Shown here: piece after piece, positions 12,177-24,205 of the stretch
Layout: every line of letters starts with the position of its first letter
How positions within the stretch are numbered: the stretch's first letter is position 1
DNA from: Episyrphus balteatus
Taxonomy: Eukaryota; Arthropoda; Insecta; Diptera; Syrphidae
Direction: 5' to 3'
DNA: 64,000 nucleotides
NCBI RefSeq assembly: GCF_945859705.1
Contig: NC_079137.1
Location: 68,904,277-68,968,276, forward strand
The notes under the pieces: model-generated
Databases searched by the model: none
What the model was told of the DNA's origin: nothing
The model's input: only the letters and a program-made list of their open reading frames with translations
Made by a program: the position numbers and the translations under genes

Positions 12177-13961
12177 TAGTGATGGGCAAATACCCAGTAT
12201 ATACCATTTGTGGGTTTATACCCTGAGTATATACCGGGTATTTACCAAAACGAGGGTAAAAACGGGTATTTACTTATAATCGCTACAAATTCGATTGTTT
12301 GTCATCAGGGCCCTGTTTCAGAGCTACTACATCAACTACATCAGCTACATCAGCAACCTCAAAAGCCAATAGTTGAGTCCGATTGAAATTCGGGAAATAT
12401 TTCTTATGGTTTAAATAGTGTAAATGTTCAAAAAATGCTTCGTGAAGTCCAACAGGCCTCCGCAATTAATGTTTAAAGTCATTGATGTAGCTGATGTAAA
12501 CAGTGTATTAAGCTCTGAAATAGGCTCCTTATATTATATGAACATGACAGTGGCACACTTGTTCGGTCTTCTTGATTGAGGTTATTTTGTTGTGTTAAAT
12601 TTTGGAAGAAAAAACAATTAATTTTTTTGTTCACCCACGTTTATTAGTGTTTGTTTTTCAAAAACGGATGTATATCAAATGATATTTTCAGAGTTATGAC
12701 GTTATGAGCAAGAAAAAAGTAATTTAAGCAAAATCCGCTTAAATTGAAACGGCTTAAAAACGGCCCTATTTATAAAAAAGTTTTATTTAATTAAAGACAC
12801 TAGCGGAAAAAATTAACGGATTAAAAGAAAAATTCCAAAATTTTAAACAAGATTAAGCTCAAACTTTCTAGTTTTGAGAAATCATAATGATTTTTTTTTC
12901 AAGCTACATGTTCGGCTCAATCCTATTAAATAAAAAAAAAAAAGAAAATTGGAAATTTTCCTTTTTTTTTTTTGTCTAAAAACTTGGAAAAAATCTTTCC
13001 AGCTTAACCCCAATATGGATCGGATAACTTGTTTATCCAGCTTAAATTTTCTTTTTTAAAGTTTGATTTCGACGCTGAGATATCGATTTTAGAACGGGGA
13101 AGGATCTTTTTGGCTTTAGATCAATTAATCAGCATCCGCTGATTGCACAAGAAAAGGAGTGTTTTGAAATCTTCAATAAATTTCATACAAAAATGTAGTG
13201 GGTTTTAAAAAAAAAATATTTTTTGTTTTTGCAATTTATGGAAAAATCAAGAAAAAAACGTGCTTTTGGTTGCTATCGGGATAATCAAGCGCTAACTTAT
13301 ATCAAATGGTTAGATCAAAAAGCGTAGAGCGGTTGTGTGTAGTTTTATTAATAAGTTTGAACAAAGCGTTGTTTTTAAAATTATTCTTATCATTATTCTT
13401 ATCATTATTGAAGGTATTCGACTTACATAGGTTGTATGTTGTATAAGCCTCCATGATTTTTTTTCCATTTAATTGATTTGGAATGTTTCAATGTTTTTAA
13501 GCTTCCGTTTGTTACAATAAGTTGAAGGCTAAAATTGATTTGGGGTATTTCGACCCACTCACGCACCTCCCCTGACCACCAAAATATTGTGTTGACGTCT
13601 GAACTACATATGTGTACAAAGTTTCAGCTTGATACGATAATCGGAAGTCGGTCAAAATTAACTTCTTCGATTTTATTACATTGCTAGTTAGTTTGTTTGT
13701 TACAAGTGAAGCTAATAAAAGCTTATTAAAAATACAAGTCTTGATTGAAAACGTTCTAAAGGGCATGTAATGGAATTTATGCAAAAAATATTTCTTGACA
13801 TCACTCCTCCCCCTAGTGGGATGTTTCATTTTCGTCTGTTAATCGTAAATACCCTCATTTTGGGTATATACCCGCCGTTTGGGTATTTACCCGGTATAAA
13901 CCCGGTAAATACCCATTTATAAATACCCACCCGATTGGTATATACCCGAGGCACATCACTA
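12177..13961. mobile_element. Non-autonomous hAT element
   Basis: The ends are TAGTGATGGGC and GCACATCACTA, imperfect inverted repeats of the TAGTGATG type common in hAT elements. An exact 8-bp duplication CCTGTGAC flanks the element (12169-12176 and 13962-13969). Inside each end lies a run of diverged TATACCCGGGTATTTACC units that are inverted between the two ends. The 1785-bp interior has no recognisable transposase; the minus-strand 105-codon frame at 13512-13829 has no hAT features. A second inverted-repeat element sits inside it. Confidence 0.88.
12308..12528. mobile_element. MITE nested in the hAT element
   Basis: The left end GGGCCCTGTTTCAGAGCT and the right end AGCTCTGAAATAGGCTCC are inverted repeats with 15 of 18 bases matching. 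A second inverted pair lies inside: CAACTACATCAGCTACATCA on the left and TTGATGTAGCTGATGTAAAC on the right. No target duplication is visible. The 60-codon minus frame at 12283-12465 reads the GATGTAGCT repeats and is not a gene. Confidence 0.65.
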
Positions 13962-14233
13962 CCTGTGACACACTGTTGGTATCGATATTTTCAATTGTAT
14001 ACAATTTTATCTACCATGTTTGAAGGAAAGCCCGATTAAAACCAAGTCCCTTACCGTGGTAAAAACCGTTATATTGAATACCATGCTAATACCATATGGT
14101 TTTATTTTTGAAATTTCCAAAAAAACAACATGAAAATCCAAGAAAATGTGATTCTAGGCCCGATTTTTGATCCCAAGCTAACGCAAGATATTTGCAATTG
14201 TGAAATTAGTTGATATCTCCATATATGAAATAA

Positions 14234-17200
14234 TAGTCTATTGAATAGACCCTTTTGGATGGAACAAATTCGTTCAAGAGTTTTTATTGCTGATTATGAT
14301 TCCTTGGCATACAAGAATACTCCAGCCAAAAGTGCTACTAAATCCATTGGTGCATTTCTGAGAAAACGGCAACACTGGTCGGTTTTCAGTTTTTTTGATT
14401 TAACTCGAAAACCAAGCCTGACTTTGAAATTGTTCAAAGACACTTTTCATAGCAAATTAAATTTTCTGTCAAGTTAAGATGGTTAAAAAATTTTAAAAAT
14501 TATTTTTGACTAAAATTCTAACCTAAAATCAAAGAAAAAAAAGTTAAAAAATTGACAATTTTATTTTTTTTTACTAAATCAAGGGGCATTTTGTGTATGT
14601 AGCCGAGACGTCCAAACTTTGTACTAATGAAATAAAGTAGAGGTAAAATCCTTTGATAATATGCAATTTTTAATTTTTTTTGTCAAGAAACAACTTAAAT
14701 GTACCTATTCAAAAACTAGCACTTTTTCTAAATTTTTGACTTTTTTAGTGAAAAGCAAGTTTTTAAAACTCGATAAAATCCTATTAATTGGTAACTTTTA
14801 GACTTTTAAAGTAAACATACTTCGAGGGATTGATTTAATATAAACTAAATATGACAAACAAAAAAATTTATTTGCATCCTTATGGCCTTTTGTGCAATTT
14901 TGTGTATGTGCATTTTTATAAATTCGGGTCGAATGGATGGACGGAGAGCCATTAGCTTTGGTCTATTGCATAGAAGAACATTTAATACCAACTCTTTTAC
15001 TGTTTTCAATGGCCTGAAAAACAATTCTTGTAAAATCCGCGACCAACGAAAAGTTTCTCTTGAAAAACGAAAAAAATACTGTAATGAGTTTGAAACAAAA
15101 TAGCTCAGGCAAATTAGTAAATCAAATTGCACTTTTCGCGGGACAAATTTTTTTCATGGAACGTGTTTAGGTGAATGTCCTGAATGAATTTTTTGGGATG
15201 ATAAGATATCGGGAACAGCCGCCATCTTGGAAAAGAGGTCGGTGCCGTTTTTATTTTATAACTCCATTTTTACTCATTTAAACCAAAAATGTCCGAGGAT
15301 AAACTTATTATCAATTAAATTATCTAAAAAATGATATACAAATGAATTCCGTGAGTTAGTTAAATTCAATTTTATAGTCGGTCAAAGTCCGGGTTCTTCT
15401 CGCTCGGTTAAGACAATATGACATTTTTTCAAATATCTGAAGAACTTTTGATTTGTTTGGGATTTTCTTCAAGAATGAATTATAGCACTTTTAATTATCT
15501 ATGAAATGAACCCTTTATTGTTTTTGTAACCATCACATTGTAGAAGCAACCAAACGTCGAGGTCATGATATACGATTTTTTAACTGAACTTATTTGGGAT
15601 TTCAATAGTTCAAATAAACAATCAAAAATTAAACACAATAGTCTCGAAAAGGTAACGGCTTACACACCTCATATCTTGAGTTATACTTATCGTAATGCTG
15701 AGATTGAGGTGTTCATGTTTTGGAAAAATGACAGGGCATCAGTTCTTATATTTAGAATCTTAAATAGTGTCACTTTAGCTTATTCACGTTAATTGGAAAA
15801 TTCACTTCATTTAAAACCTCGAAAACCATATAAAGGTTAACATTAAAGATTTCAAACTTTGAATTCAATATTTAGACGAATATAGTTAAAAAACTGTTTA
15901 CTTATATTTTGGTTATACCTCCACTTCAAAAATTTGCTCGGTCTAATAGAAGAAAACTTGTTATTTTCTCACTTTTGACTAGTAGAATGTGAACTTCGAC
16001 GTTAGATGGCTTATACATTATGTTGGTTACAGTTTAGATAAAGGGCTCATTTTATAGATAATCAAAAGTGCTATAATTCATTCTTGAAGAAAATCCCAAA
16101 CAAATCAAAAGTTCTTCAGATATTTGAAAAAATATCATATTGTCTTAACCTTGCGAGAAGAATTTGGACTTTGACCGACTATAAAATTGAATTTAACTAA
16201 CTCACGGAATTCATTTGTATATCATTTTTTAGATAATTTAATTGTGAATAAGTCTATCCTCGGACATTTTTGGTTTAAATGAGTAAAAATGGAGTTATAA
16301 AATAAAAACGGCACCAACCTCTTTTCCAAGATGGCGGCTGTTCCCGATATCTTATCATCCCAAAAAATTCACTTTTACGATAAGGACATTCACCTAAACA
16401 CGTTCCATGAAAAAAATTTGTCCCGCGAAAAGTGCAATTTGATTTACTAATTTGCCTGAGCTATTTTGTTTCAAACTCATTACAGTATTTTTTTCGTTTT
16501 TCAAGAGAAACTTTTCGTTGGTCGCGGATTTTACAAGAATTGTTTTTCAGGCCATTGAAAACAGTAAATGAGTTGGTATTAAATGTTCTTCTATGCAATA
16601 GACCAAAGCTAATGGCTCTCCGTCCATCCATTCGACCCGTATTTATAAAAATGCACATACACAAAATTGCACAAAAGGCCATAAGGATGCAAATAAATTT
16701 TTTTGTTTGTCATATTTAGTTTATATTAAATCAATCCCTCGAAGTATGTTTACTTTAAAAGTCTTAAAGTTACCAATTAATAGGATTTTATCGAGTTTTA
16801 AAAACTTGCTTTTCACTAAAAAAGTCAAAAATTTAGAAAAAGTGCTAGTTTTTGAATAGGTACATTTAAGTTGTTTCTTGACAAAAAAAATTAAAAATTA
16901 CGTATTATCAAAGGATTTTACCTCTACTTTATTTCATTAGTACAAAGTTTGGACGTCCCGGCTACAGACACAAAATGCCCCTTGATTTAGTAAAAAAAAA
17001 TAAAATTGTCAATTTTTTAACTTTTTTTTCTTTGATTTTAGGTTAGAATTTTAGTCAAAAATAATTTTTAAAATTTTTTAACCATCTTAACTTGACAGAA
17101 AATTTAATTTGCTATGAAAAGTGTCTTTGAACAATTTCAAAGTCAGGCTTGGTTTTCGAGTTAAATCAAAAAAACTGAAAACCGACCAGTGTTGCCGTTT

Positions 17201-17340
17201 TCTCAGAAATGCACCAATGGATTTAGTAGCACTTTTGGCTGGAGTATTCTTGTATGCCAAGGAACCATAATCGCCAATAAAAAGTCTTGAACGAATTTGT
17301 TCTATTTTTGCTCTGGAGCTCGGGTCTATTAAATAGACTA
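14234..17340. mobile_element. 3.1-kb foldback element with nearly identical arms
   Basis: The left arm (14234 to about 15565) and the right arm (about 15990-17340) are inverted copies of about 1.3 kb. They start TAGTCTATTGAATAGACCC and end GGGTCTATTAAATAGACTA. Matching 95-codon frames at 14845-15132 (minus) and 16432-16719 (plus) differ at only two residues, and their antisense partners differ at one, so arm identity is very high. The 425-bp spacer is unrelated to the arms. None of the frames shows a known domain, and mirror frames on both strands argue against coding. Flanks AAATAA and AAATAG may be a decayed target duplication. Confidence 0.85.
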
Positions 17341-18077
17341 AAATAGATTAATGTTTGTGTGGTTAATTAATTAAGTATACAACATATTACAGTGTTTCGT
17401 GTATGGTTTTCTTAAAATAAAATTTTGGAATTAGTTATATAGTATTAAACTTGTGTGGGTGCTATCTTGATGCAATTTGCATTTTTGGCATAAAGGAGAT
17501 GGATTTAAAAGTTAAATCAAACCTTTTTGAAAAGGTATTAGGAGGTCCTTTAATTTGATACCTTTTTTTCAATGTGCGTTAATTTTTAAGTAATTTAATT
17601 TTTTTCAGAAAGTGCATTTGAAGATCAAATCTTGAAGCAACAAATTCAAGATTTTTAGAAATTCCGTGGGTTGGGTGGGTAAATTTATAAAACATGCATC
17701 ATTGAAATGGCATTTTAAGGCGGAACATACGTTAAAGAAAAATTGTATAACTAAACAGATGATGGTACTCATTCGCATTCAGTTAATTTCGAAAAAATTC
17801 AAACATTTTGAGTCATCTTATTCAAATTTTCAAGATGAAGTTGTTTCTTTGATATGAACAGAACAATAAATTACAACAATTTTTTTAATTGAAAATCAAT
17901 TTTTTTAATCGAAAAATTATATTTTACTTTAAACAAAATTCGTGCTTATTTGAAACATATAAAAAGTACCTACTTTTTGACAGATTTTTACAAAAATTCT
18001 ACTTATTTTGTTAAAGATAAAAATATAAAAATCAAAAATTTGTTGATGACGTTTTATTCAATAATTTTGAGTTAATA
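17341..18077 (+). other. Intron 1, no recognised gene
   Basis: This is AT-rich sequence between two inverted-repeat elements. A 63-codon frame at 17666-17857 has no recognisable features. Nothing else could be supported. Confidence 0.4.
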
Positions 18078-18217
18078 GCTGGGTTTTATTTTCCTCGTGA
18101 TCCAGATCAGATCATTGTATTTATTTGCGAAACAATAACAAAACAAAATCCTGCTTTTGTTGTAAAGCTTATAAAAACAGTGATCTGATCTGGATCACGA
18201 GGAAAATAAAACACAGC
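18078..18217. mobile_element. Tc1/mariner-type MITE with long inverted repeats
   Basis: The element is 140 bp. It starts GCTGGGTTTTATTTTCCTCG and continues to GATCCAGATCAGATCA; the right end is the inverted copy, ending AAATAAAACACAGC. A TA dinucleotide lies on each side (18076-18077, 18218-18219), as expected for Tc1/mariner insertion. The unpaired centre is about 70 bp, so it would fold into a strong hairpin. Confidence 0.75.
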
Positions 18218-19213
18218 TAATATTACAAAAATTACCCAAATTAGGTTGTACCTTTTTGGAATCTACATACCTATAATAATTTTTCCAACTTTTCCGAACA
18301 TTTGACATATTTTTTTTCCTTAATCCGAAATGTATCATGGCATATGACCATCATGGCTATAAAAAGAACAAATGGGAATAATTTTCTTTTTCATACTTTT
18401 TAGAACGTGATTTGAAGTAGGCAGGTTTAAGTATTTAAAATTATTTTTTTTTTAATTTTTCACAAACTTCATGCAACATCAAATAGCCATTATTCAGCGG
18501 GCTAGCAAGACGCTTCCTACGATTACTTATTTGTCCAATTGCGATAAGTAGTTTAGGCGATATGATGTCACAGATGAACATTCATATAGCAGCGGTCAAA
18601 ATAATAGTAGGTACCTAATATACAACTTATGAAACAAAATCGAAAAAAATTAGTCCATTGATTTAAAACGAAATAATAGTCTTGCGACTTTGAAATTGGT
18701 GTGTTAAGCTTTTATTTACAAGTTTTTTTATTTAATATTTGATCCGATAATTTTGAATTTATCGAAGAAATGGTCAAAAAATTATAGTGCAAAGAAAATT
18801 TACCTTAAAATTTTACAAAACGACGTATCATAACATGAAGTTGACAGTTACAACCTTTAATTAGTTTTTAGTATCTTGTCCTTTGTTTGATCTACCAGCA
18901 TTATAACAAAGTTGAAAAGGGTCTATCAGGTTTTCAAAACTTTCGAACTCTTATAATTGCTGTATAGCTTCCCAAAAGGCTTTGTTGTTACCTGATTTGC
19001 AACTAGAAACATATTTCTTATCAGCATCACATATTGTAGACATCACACGTTTTCAATGAGATTTAGATCCGGTGACTCTGCTGGCCGGTGATGGAGTATC
19101 ACATTTACTCTACTTGCCTTGAAACATTGCTTCGCAGTTTACACGTATTGTTCAGAGTTCAGAAACGTATTTTCGCCTATTTCAGTGGCAATTCATCTTC
19201 AGTATCCTGTAGC

Positions 19214-19444
19214 TTCTTCTTCTTCCTTTTTTCTCGGCGCTGTTATGATCTCGATGTCGAGGGGAACATAACCTTCCCACGTTACTGCTTCACACTAGTG
19301 ATCCGCCTGTGGGGTTCGCCGGGTTGACCTCAGAAATCGGCGGCAAGCCTCCCGGTTTTGTATTGTTCCGTTTCTGAGGCCAACTGAATGCTGGTGTTTT
19401 TGCATTTGCTTGTACCAGGAGTTTTTAGGCCTACCTTTCTTTTT
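19214..19444 (-). mobile_element. SINE-like retroposon insertion
   Basis: The insertion is 231 bp, flanked by a 19-bp direct duplication ATCTTCAGTATCCTGTAGC (19195-19213 and 19445-19463). A long duplication of this kind indicates target-primed retroposition. Read on the minus strand it ends in an A/G-rich tail (AAAAAAGGAAGAAGAAGAA). It is more GC-rich than its surroundings. No clear Pol III A and B boxes were identified, so a 5'-truncated LINE fragment is also possible. Confidence 0.7.
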
Positions 19445-19447
19445 ATC

Positions 19448-19575
19448 TTCAGTATCCTGTAGCAATCCTGCATTAACCTTACATAGATATGCTGATCCAT
19501 AATGACTTCAATTCAGTATCCTGTAGCAATCCTGCATTAACCTTACATAGATATGCTGATCCATAATGACTTCAA
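19448..19575. repeat. 64-bp tandem duplication inside the Tc1 relic
   Basis: The segment starting TTCAGTATCCTGTAGCAATC at 19448 is repeated from 19512 with no visible difference across the unit. It duplicates the part of the transposase coding MDQHIYVRLMQDC. Near-identity of the two units indicates a recent duplication, or an assembly artefact. Confidence 0.85.
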
Positions 19576-19615
19576 TTCAAAAATAAACTCAATTGTATAA
19601 TTTATCGAGGTTGGT

Positions 19616-19635
19616 CACTATGGCGTATGTGTAAC
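19616..19635 (-). repeat. Dispersed 17-bp motif, copy 2 (reverse)
   Basis: CACTATGGCGTATGTGTAAC is the reverse complement of the motif at 11595-11611 with two changes. It lies just beyond the Tc1 relic. Confidence 0.45.
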
Positions 19636-22090
19636 ATTTTTTTCTATGAAAAATCTTAAATTTTTAAAGCGAAATTCTATCACTGACCGATATTAATCAA
19701 ATCAATTTACCTTTCATGAATGTTTTCTATACATATTTACCTAATTAACACTATAATTTCCCTACACATTTAATGAACGGAAAAATTATAAGCTATTAAA
19801 TAAAAACATAAATATGTACATTTAATTGATTTGCAGTGTACCTATCTCACGCCATTATATTTCTTTTTTAAACAAACAAATTGCTATTGATGTTAACATT
19901 TACATTTTGTCTGGAAAATAAAATGGACATATTGACATTTAAGTAGAACCCAGATTAAAAGATCCATACCAGTAAAAAAAATCAAACAAAAATAAAAAAA
20001 AAGCTAATAGAATACGGGCTAAGCCAAAAAAGGTTGAACACTTTCAATTAAGGAATTATTAGATAACAAAGGAGATTGGTTTGTCTGACCTTTTCAAAGG
20101 TAGTTTTAAGATTTATTTACACACAAACAAAAAAGGATAGGAGGTCAACATTCAACAAACATGAGAACATATAAGTTCTTGATTGGATTATTTATAATTC
20201 TCTTTCCTTGAGGAATTAGTTATGTTTATTTAGGAGAGAAGAAAATATGCTGAAAAAAAAATTAATAAATAAAAAAAAATAAAGAAAATAATGCATTTAT
20301 GTCAATCCAACCAAATTAGGATTCGGAAATCCGATTTAAATATATTTCTCCAGGCAGAAACCCATTTTGTTTGGCAGCACGTTTCTTCAGTAACTCTGTG
20401 TAAATGTTAAAGTAGACATCTGTAATTACAGGACCAATTTCTTGTCATTTTCTTTCCCATTTGTAAACTCATTTAAAAATCTCGAACTACATTTAAATGT
20501 CCCATGTCACAAGTACCTACATTACATTGCACGTATAGAACTTTAAAAAAAAAAAAACACCCTTTATGTCGCATCCTTTTTATAATACTTCTGCTACATT
20601 ACGTGTACCACCACTACACATTCACCCAATTGACACAAATCTCGACCTAGAATAAGGTGAACATTATAAATTTTAACTATCTTTGCGTCGGTCGCGTGTT
20701 TGCTGATGTGCATACTGTCGATGTTGCCTCTTTGCCATTATAGGTTAGGTGCACTGTACTACACTGCACTGCACTCTTTACCGCTCATGTTTCTGCTTCT
20801 GCTTGCTGATGCACATACAAATTGACATGAATATAGGAAACACGTAAAATTGTGCATACTTGTGAGATTTTACACTCGGGGATCTGCTGGCTGTGCAGCA
20901 GAGAGAGAGAGTGACTCGAGGAGTATAGTTTGCGCTATGGTGTAGTTCTCATATGGTTTCCGGGATAAGCTGTAAGCTCATTAAGGCTTTTGTCTGACGA
21001 CGACGATGAGAAAAAGAGGTTGTCTTTTTCGTTTTTTATTTTTTTGTCAGCTTTGTTGGCTTATTTTGCAAACTCTGTAAGTTCCCTTGCAAAAAGAAAA
21101 GGCCTAATCCGGAAAGGTAGATAGAATTTCTTTATGCGATATTCTTCTTCTGTGAAAGAATGGAATGATATGATGTCAGTTGGGGGTTGTTGTTTGCACT
21201 AAAAGAAGCGGAAAATTTCATTCTTGTTTATTTTGTTTTGTTTTTTGACTAAAAAATGTTAAGAAACAATTTTCGTTTGTTTTTTCTTCTGTGTCTTAAG
21301 ATCTCGTGATGAGTTTTTTATGATGTGTTTACTTCCTTTGTCGAATACCTCTTACCTTTGTTTTTCTTAATTGTTCATTCGCTATTTTTAAATACATTCA
21401 CACATTTTTTTTTTTATAAATTTATAATTAATTTTGAATTTTTATTTTATTTTTAATTTTTTTTTGTTTCATTTGCTTTCGAAAATAGATTTCGACGTAT
21501 TTTATATATATTTTTTGCGATTTAAATTGTAGCGCGGTTAATGAACGTGGATGATTTGATGGATGGAAATGGACAGGTGTGTCCGTTCGTGGCAATGTAC
21601 TTACTGTACTGCGGAAGATATTCAGGGGTTTTAAGGTCATTTTCGGTTTTTTTTTTTTTATTATATCCATAAAATTAAATTTAAGAATTAAATCAAAAAC
21701 TGTCATCGGGATGAAAGAAAGAACAAAAACAGTGGATCTTTTTACATATTTTGTCTACTTATTATTTATGCTAACATCGATCTCCCGCCTTTACAATTTA
21801 TAAAGGTTTTTTAAGCTTCAAATTGCATTACAATTTTTCTTAAACAAATGTATTAACGTGTTCTTAATTAGTGATTAATGCGATGCCCAAAGACAAAACG
21901 ATTATAAGGGTCAATCCATAGAAGCCTTTCATAGAGCAACAGATAAAATTACTTTGGACTGATTCTTAAAATTAGGGTTCTCAAAAAGTTGCGTTGATAT
22001 AACATAATAATAAATTTAGATAATGAGGTTAGAAAGTTTGACAATAATGAATCATTTTTTGGTTGTTATAAACGCAAAATCCATTTTTTT
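19636..22090 (+). other. Intron 1, no recognised gene
   Basis: This is AT-rich sequence with a short CACTGCACTGCACT stretch at about 20755-20775 and a GAGAGAGAG run near 20900. Overlapping frames on opposite strands at 21428-21803 have no family features. Nothing further is supported. Confidence 0.4.
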
Positions 22091-22794
22091 ACTTGCGATA
22101 TAGGTACTATAGGGCAAGTTTAGGATTCGTAAAAAAAATCGAACTCGAGATAACAATTTTACATGACATTACGATGATGGAGAATGCCAAAAAAAGTGGG
22201 TCCGACAATTCTGTCTGTCTGTCCGTCTGTAAGAACCTCGAGCCTAAACTATTGAAGTGATTTTCTTCAAACTTGGTAGTTAACAGTTTTCGGTTTATCC
22301 TAGAGGATAAATTGAAGTTTTTTTTTTAGGACCAAAACTAACATTACCTGTCATATAACGGAAACAGAAAAGTTGATTTATTTCAAAAACGGCTCTAACG
22401 ATTTTAATTAAAATTTTTCTGCTTACTGTTACAGATAAGAGTCTCCTTTAATAATAAAAAAAAAAATTTGTACCGTTATTAACGGTACCTGCCATTGAAC
22501 GGTTTTTTGGATTTATGAATTTCTCATAAACGACAAAACAGATTTCGATCAAATTTTTAATACAGAAACGTTTAAACAATCATTATTTAAAAATATTTTA
22601 AATTTTTCAAAAAACACATTTTTGGATTTTTAAAAAATATTTCAAAAATTTTTTTTTGAAAAATCAATTTTTTGGAAACGAGTCTGTGAAAAATTTTGAA
22701 ATTTTGTTTTTATATGTAAACTAGCTAACCCCCACCCGCTTCGCTGAGTGCACTTTTGTAAAAATTTAACTTTTTTGAAAATAACTTGAAACCA

Positions 22795-23370
22795 ATTTAT
22801 AGAACCTAATGCTTTTTGATATACAGCATTTCTTGCATAACAAAAAAAAATGCGGTTAAAATTATATGCGGTGGTTCCGCTGCGCTTGAGTCTTGAAGCA
22901 GAATTTTCAGATGTAAAATATACATTCTCCAAATGCACTGCTTAATGAAGAACCGCTGCGCTGGATAAATTTCAAGTATTTGAAACGAAAAAATTCGCCA
23001 AACTGCTTCGTTTCTGCTTATGTAGCGTTCTATTTGATACATAGTGATTTCATCATTCCTTTCAAAAGATTCTAATGCAACACAAGCTATATCGCGCCCT
23101 TTATCACATATTTGCATATGTATTTGATGGACTTCACAGAATTACAATACTCGAATTTATGTTGGCTTTGAATGCCTTGTATAATATCGGTGAATATGGC
23201 ACAACTTCAATATTCACATTTTTCACTTTCACGATCATTGATTTCTCATTTTCTTGAGTGGAACGCCTATGATATAAAGGGTATTCATCATTTCCAGTAA
23301 CTGTTTCTGATATCAAAGCTCTTGGATAACGTTTCGAACATTTTGCATCAACCACATGGGGAATTACTAT
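22795..23370 (-). pseudogene. Helitron Rep/helicase fragment, frameshifted
   Basis: Minus-strand frames give recognisable consecutive pieces of the Helitron Rep-helicase protein, from the region between the Rep nuclease and helicase domains. These are VDAKCSKRYPRALISETVTG, PLYHRRST, VVPYSPIL, then CDKGRD, then QIERYISRNEAVWRIFSF, and then HLENVYFTSEN and LTAFF. The intact family reads similarly (CSKKYPRALISETVTGNDGYP; RYISSNEAVWRIFSFPIH). At least three frames are used, so there are several frameshifts. The HUH Rep motif and the helicase Walker motifs are absent, which makes this copy unable to move itself. Confidence 0.85.
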
Positions 23371-23880
23371 TAGTCTAAGAGCCTACAGCAAATTTTGGGA
23401 ATAGAGTGATAACCAAAATGTGAGTATGCAGATTTATAGCCTTATAACGAAATCAAAAGTCTGGCAGCTTTTAGTCGCAGCCTTATATGGATTTCGGGAG
23501 ATTAGATATCGCGAATTTTCCAATTAATGTGAGTAGGCTAAATTAACACAAATTCACATTCTGAATACAAACACTGATGTTCTGTCATTTCCCCTAAGCC
23601 TGAAGACACCAACCTTGACGATGCAATCTATGGAACTCAAGATATAAGTTGTTTTAGCGGCATTGTTTTGGAGACTTTTCTGCAGCCAAATAAAAATGCG
23701 GGCATGCAGTAACCCCACTCTACTGAGTACATCCAGCATTGTACTTTCCCTAAACCTTTATGTTTAATGATAAAATCCATTAATGATTTTAACTTCATCT
23801 TAAACAAATGCGCTATTATATCATTATATCATGCCTATCAGCCGGCGATCCAGGCAACAAAAGATCTTTAATTTCTATCC

Positions 23881-24205
23881 CTGCAGGCTTTATTTCCTTT
23901 TTAATATGCCAATTTCACCCGTGTGTGTTATACCTAACCTTTTCTTATTTTTCCCAGTTTTAATTGACCCACTTTATAAGATCGAAAAACAACAAAATTG
24001 TAATTTCACTTTGAGGAAGGTATGGGGGACATGCTGCCCCCTGCAACCCCCCTGCTTGTACACACTATAGTATTTAGGGTGTCTTATTCCAAGTGAAAGT
24101 GCTTACCTATTATTCAAATTCAGAATGAAAAAACAACCGTGAGGCTTAATGCCTTTTTGAAGTGGGTGTTATTGCGTCTTTTAAAAGGAAATAAAGCCTG
24201 CAGAG
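23881..24205. repeat. Inverted-repeat insertion inside the Helitron
   Basis: CTGCAGGCTTTATTTCCTTT at 23881 is mirrored by AAAAGGAAATAAAGCCTGCA ending at about 24204. The pair could be a small MITE inserted in the Helitron or a captured inverted repeat. No target duplication was found. Confidence 0.5.

Larger units (their letters stand above)
18588..19600 (-). pseudogene. Decayed Tc1-like transposon and transposase
   Basis: On the minus strand, 19049-19095 reads HRPAESPDLNLIENV, the C-terminal hallmark of Tc1-family DD34E transposases (WPAQSPDLNPIENLW). Upstream on the same strand, MDQHIYVRLMQDC near 19500-19570 matches the region before the second catalytic Asp. Stops, frameshifts and a TGA in place of the expected Trp after IENV show that it is dead. 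One end at 18588, AGCAGCGGTCAAAATAATAG, resembles Tc1-type termini. The frame is broken by a SINE-like insertion and a 64-bp duplication. Confidence 0.75.

Noticed and set aside
14845..16719. Pair of 95-codon frames and pair of 73-codon frames in the foldback arms
   Set aside because: The same DNA is open on both strands in both arms and shows no known domain. The conservation reflects arm identity rather than coding selection.
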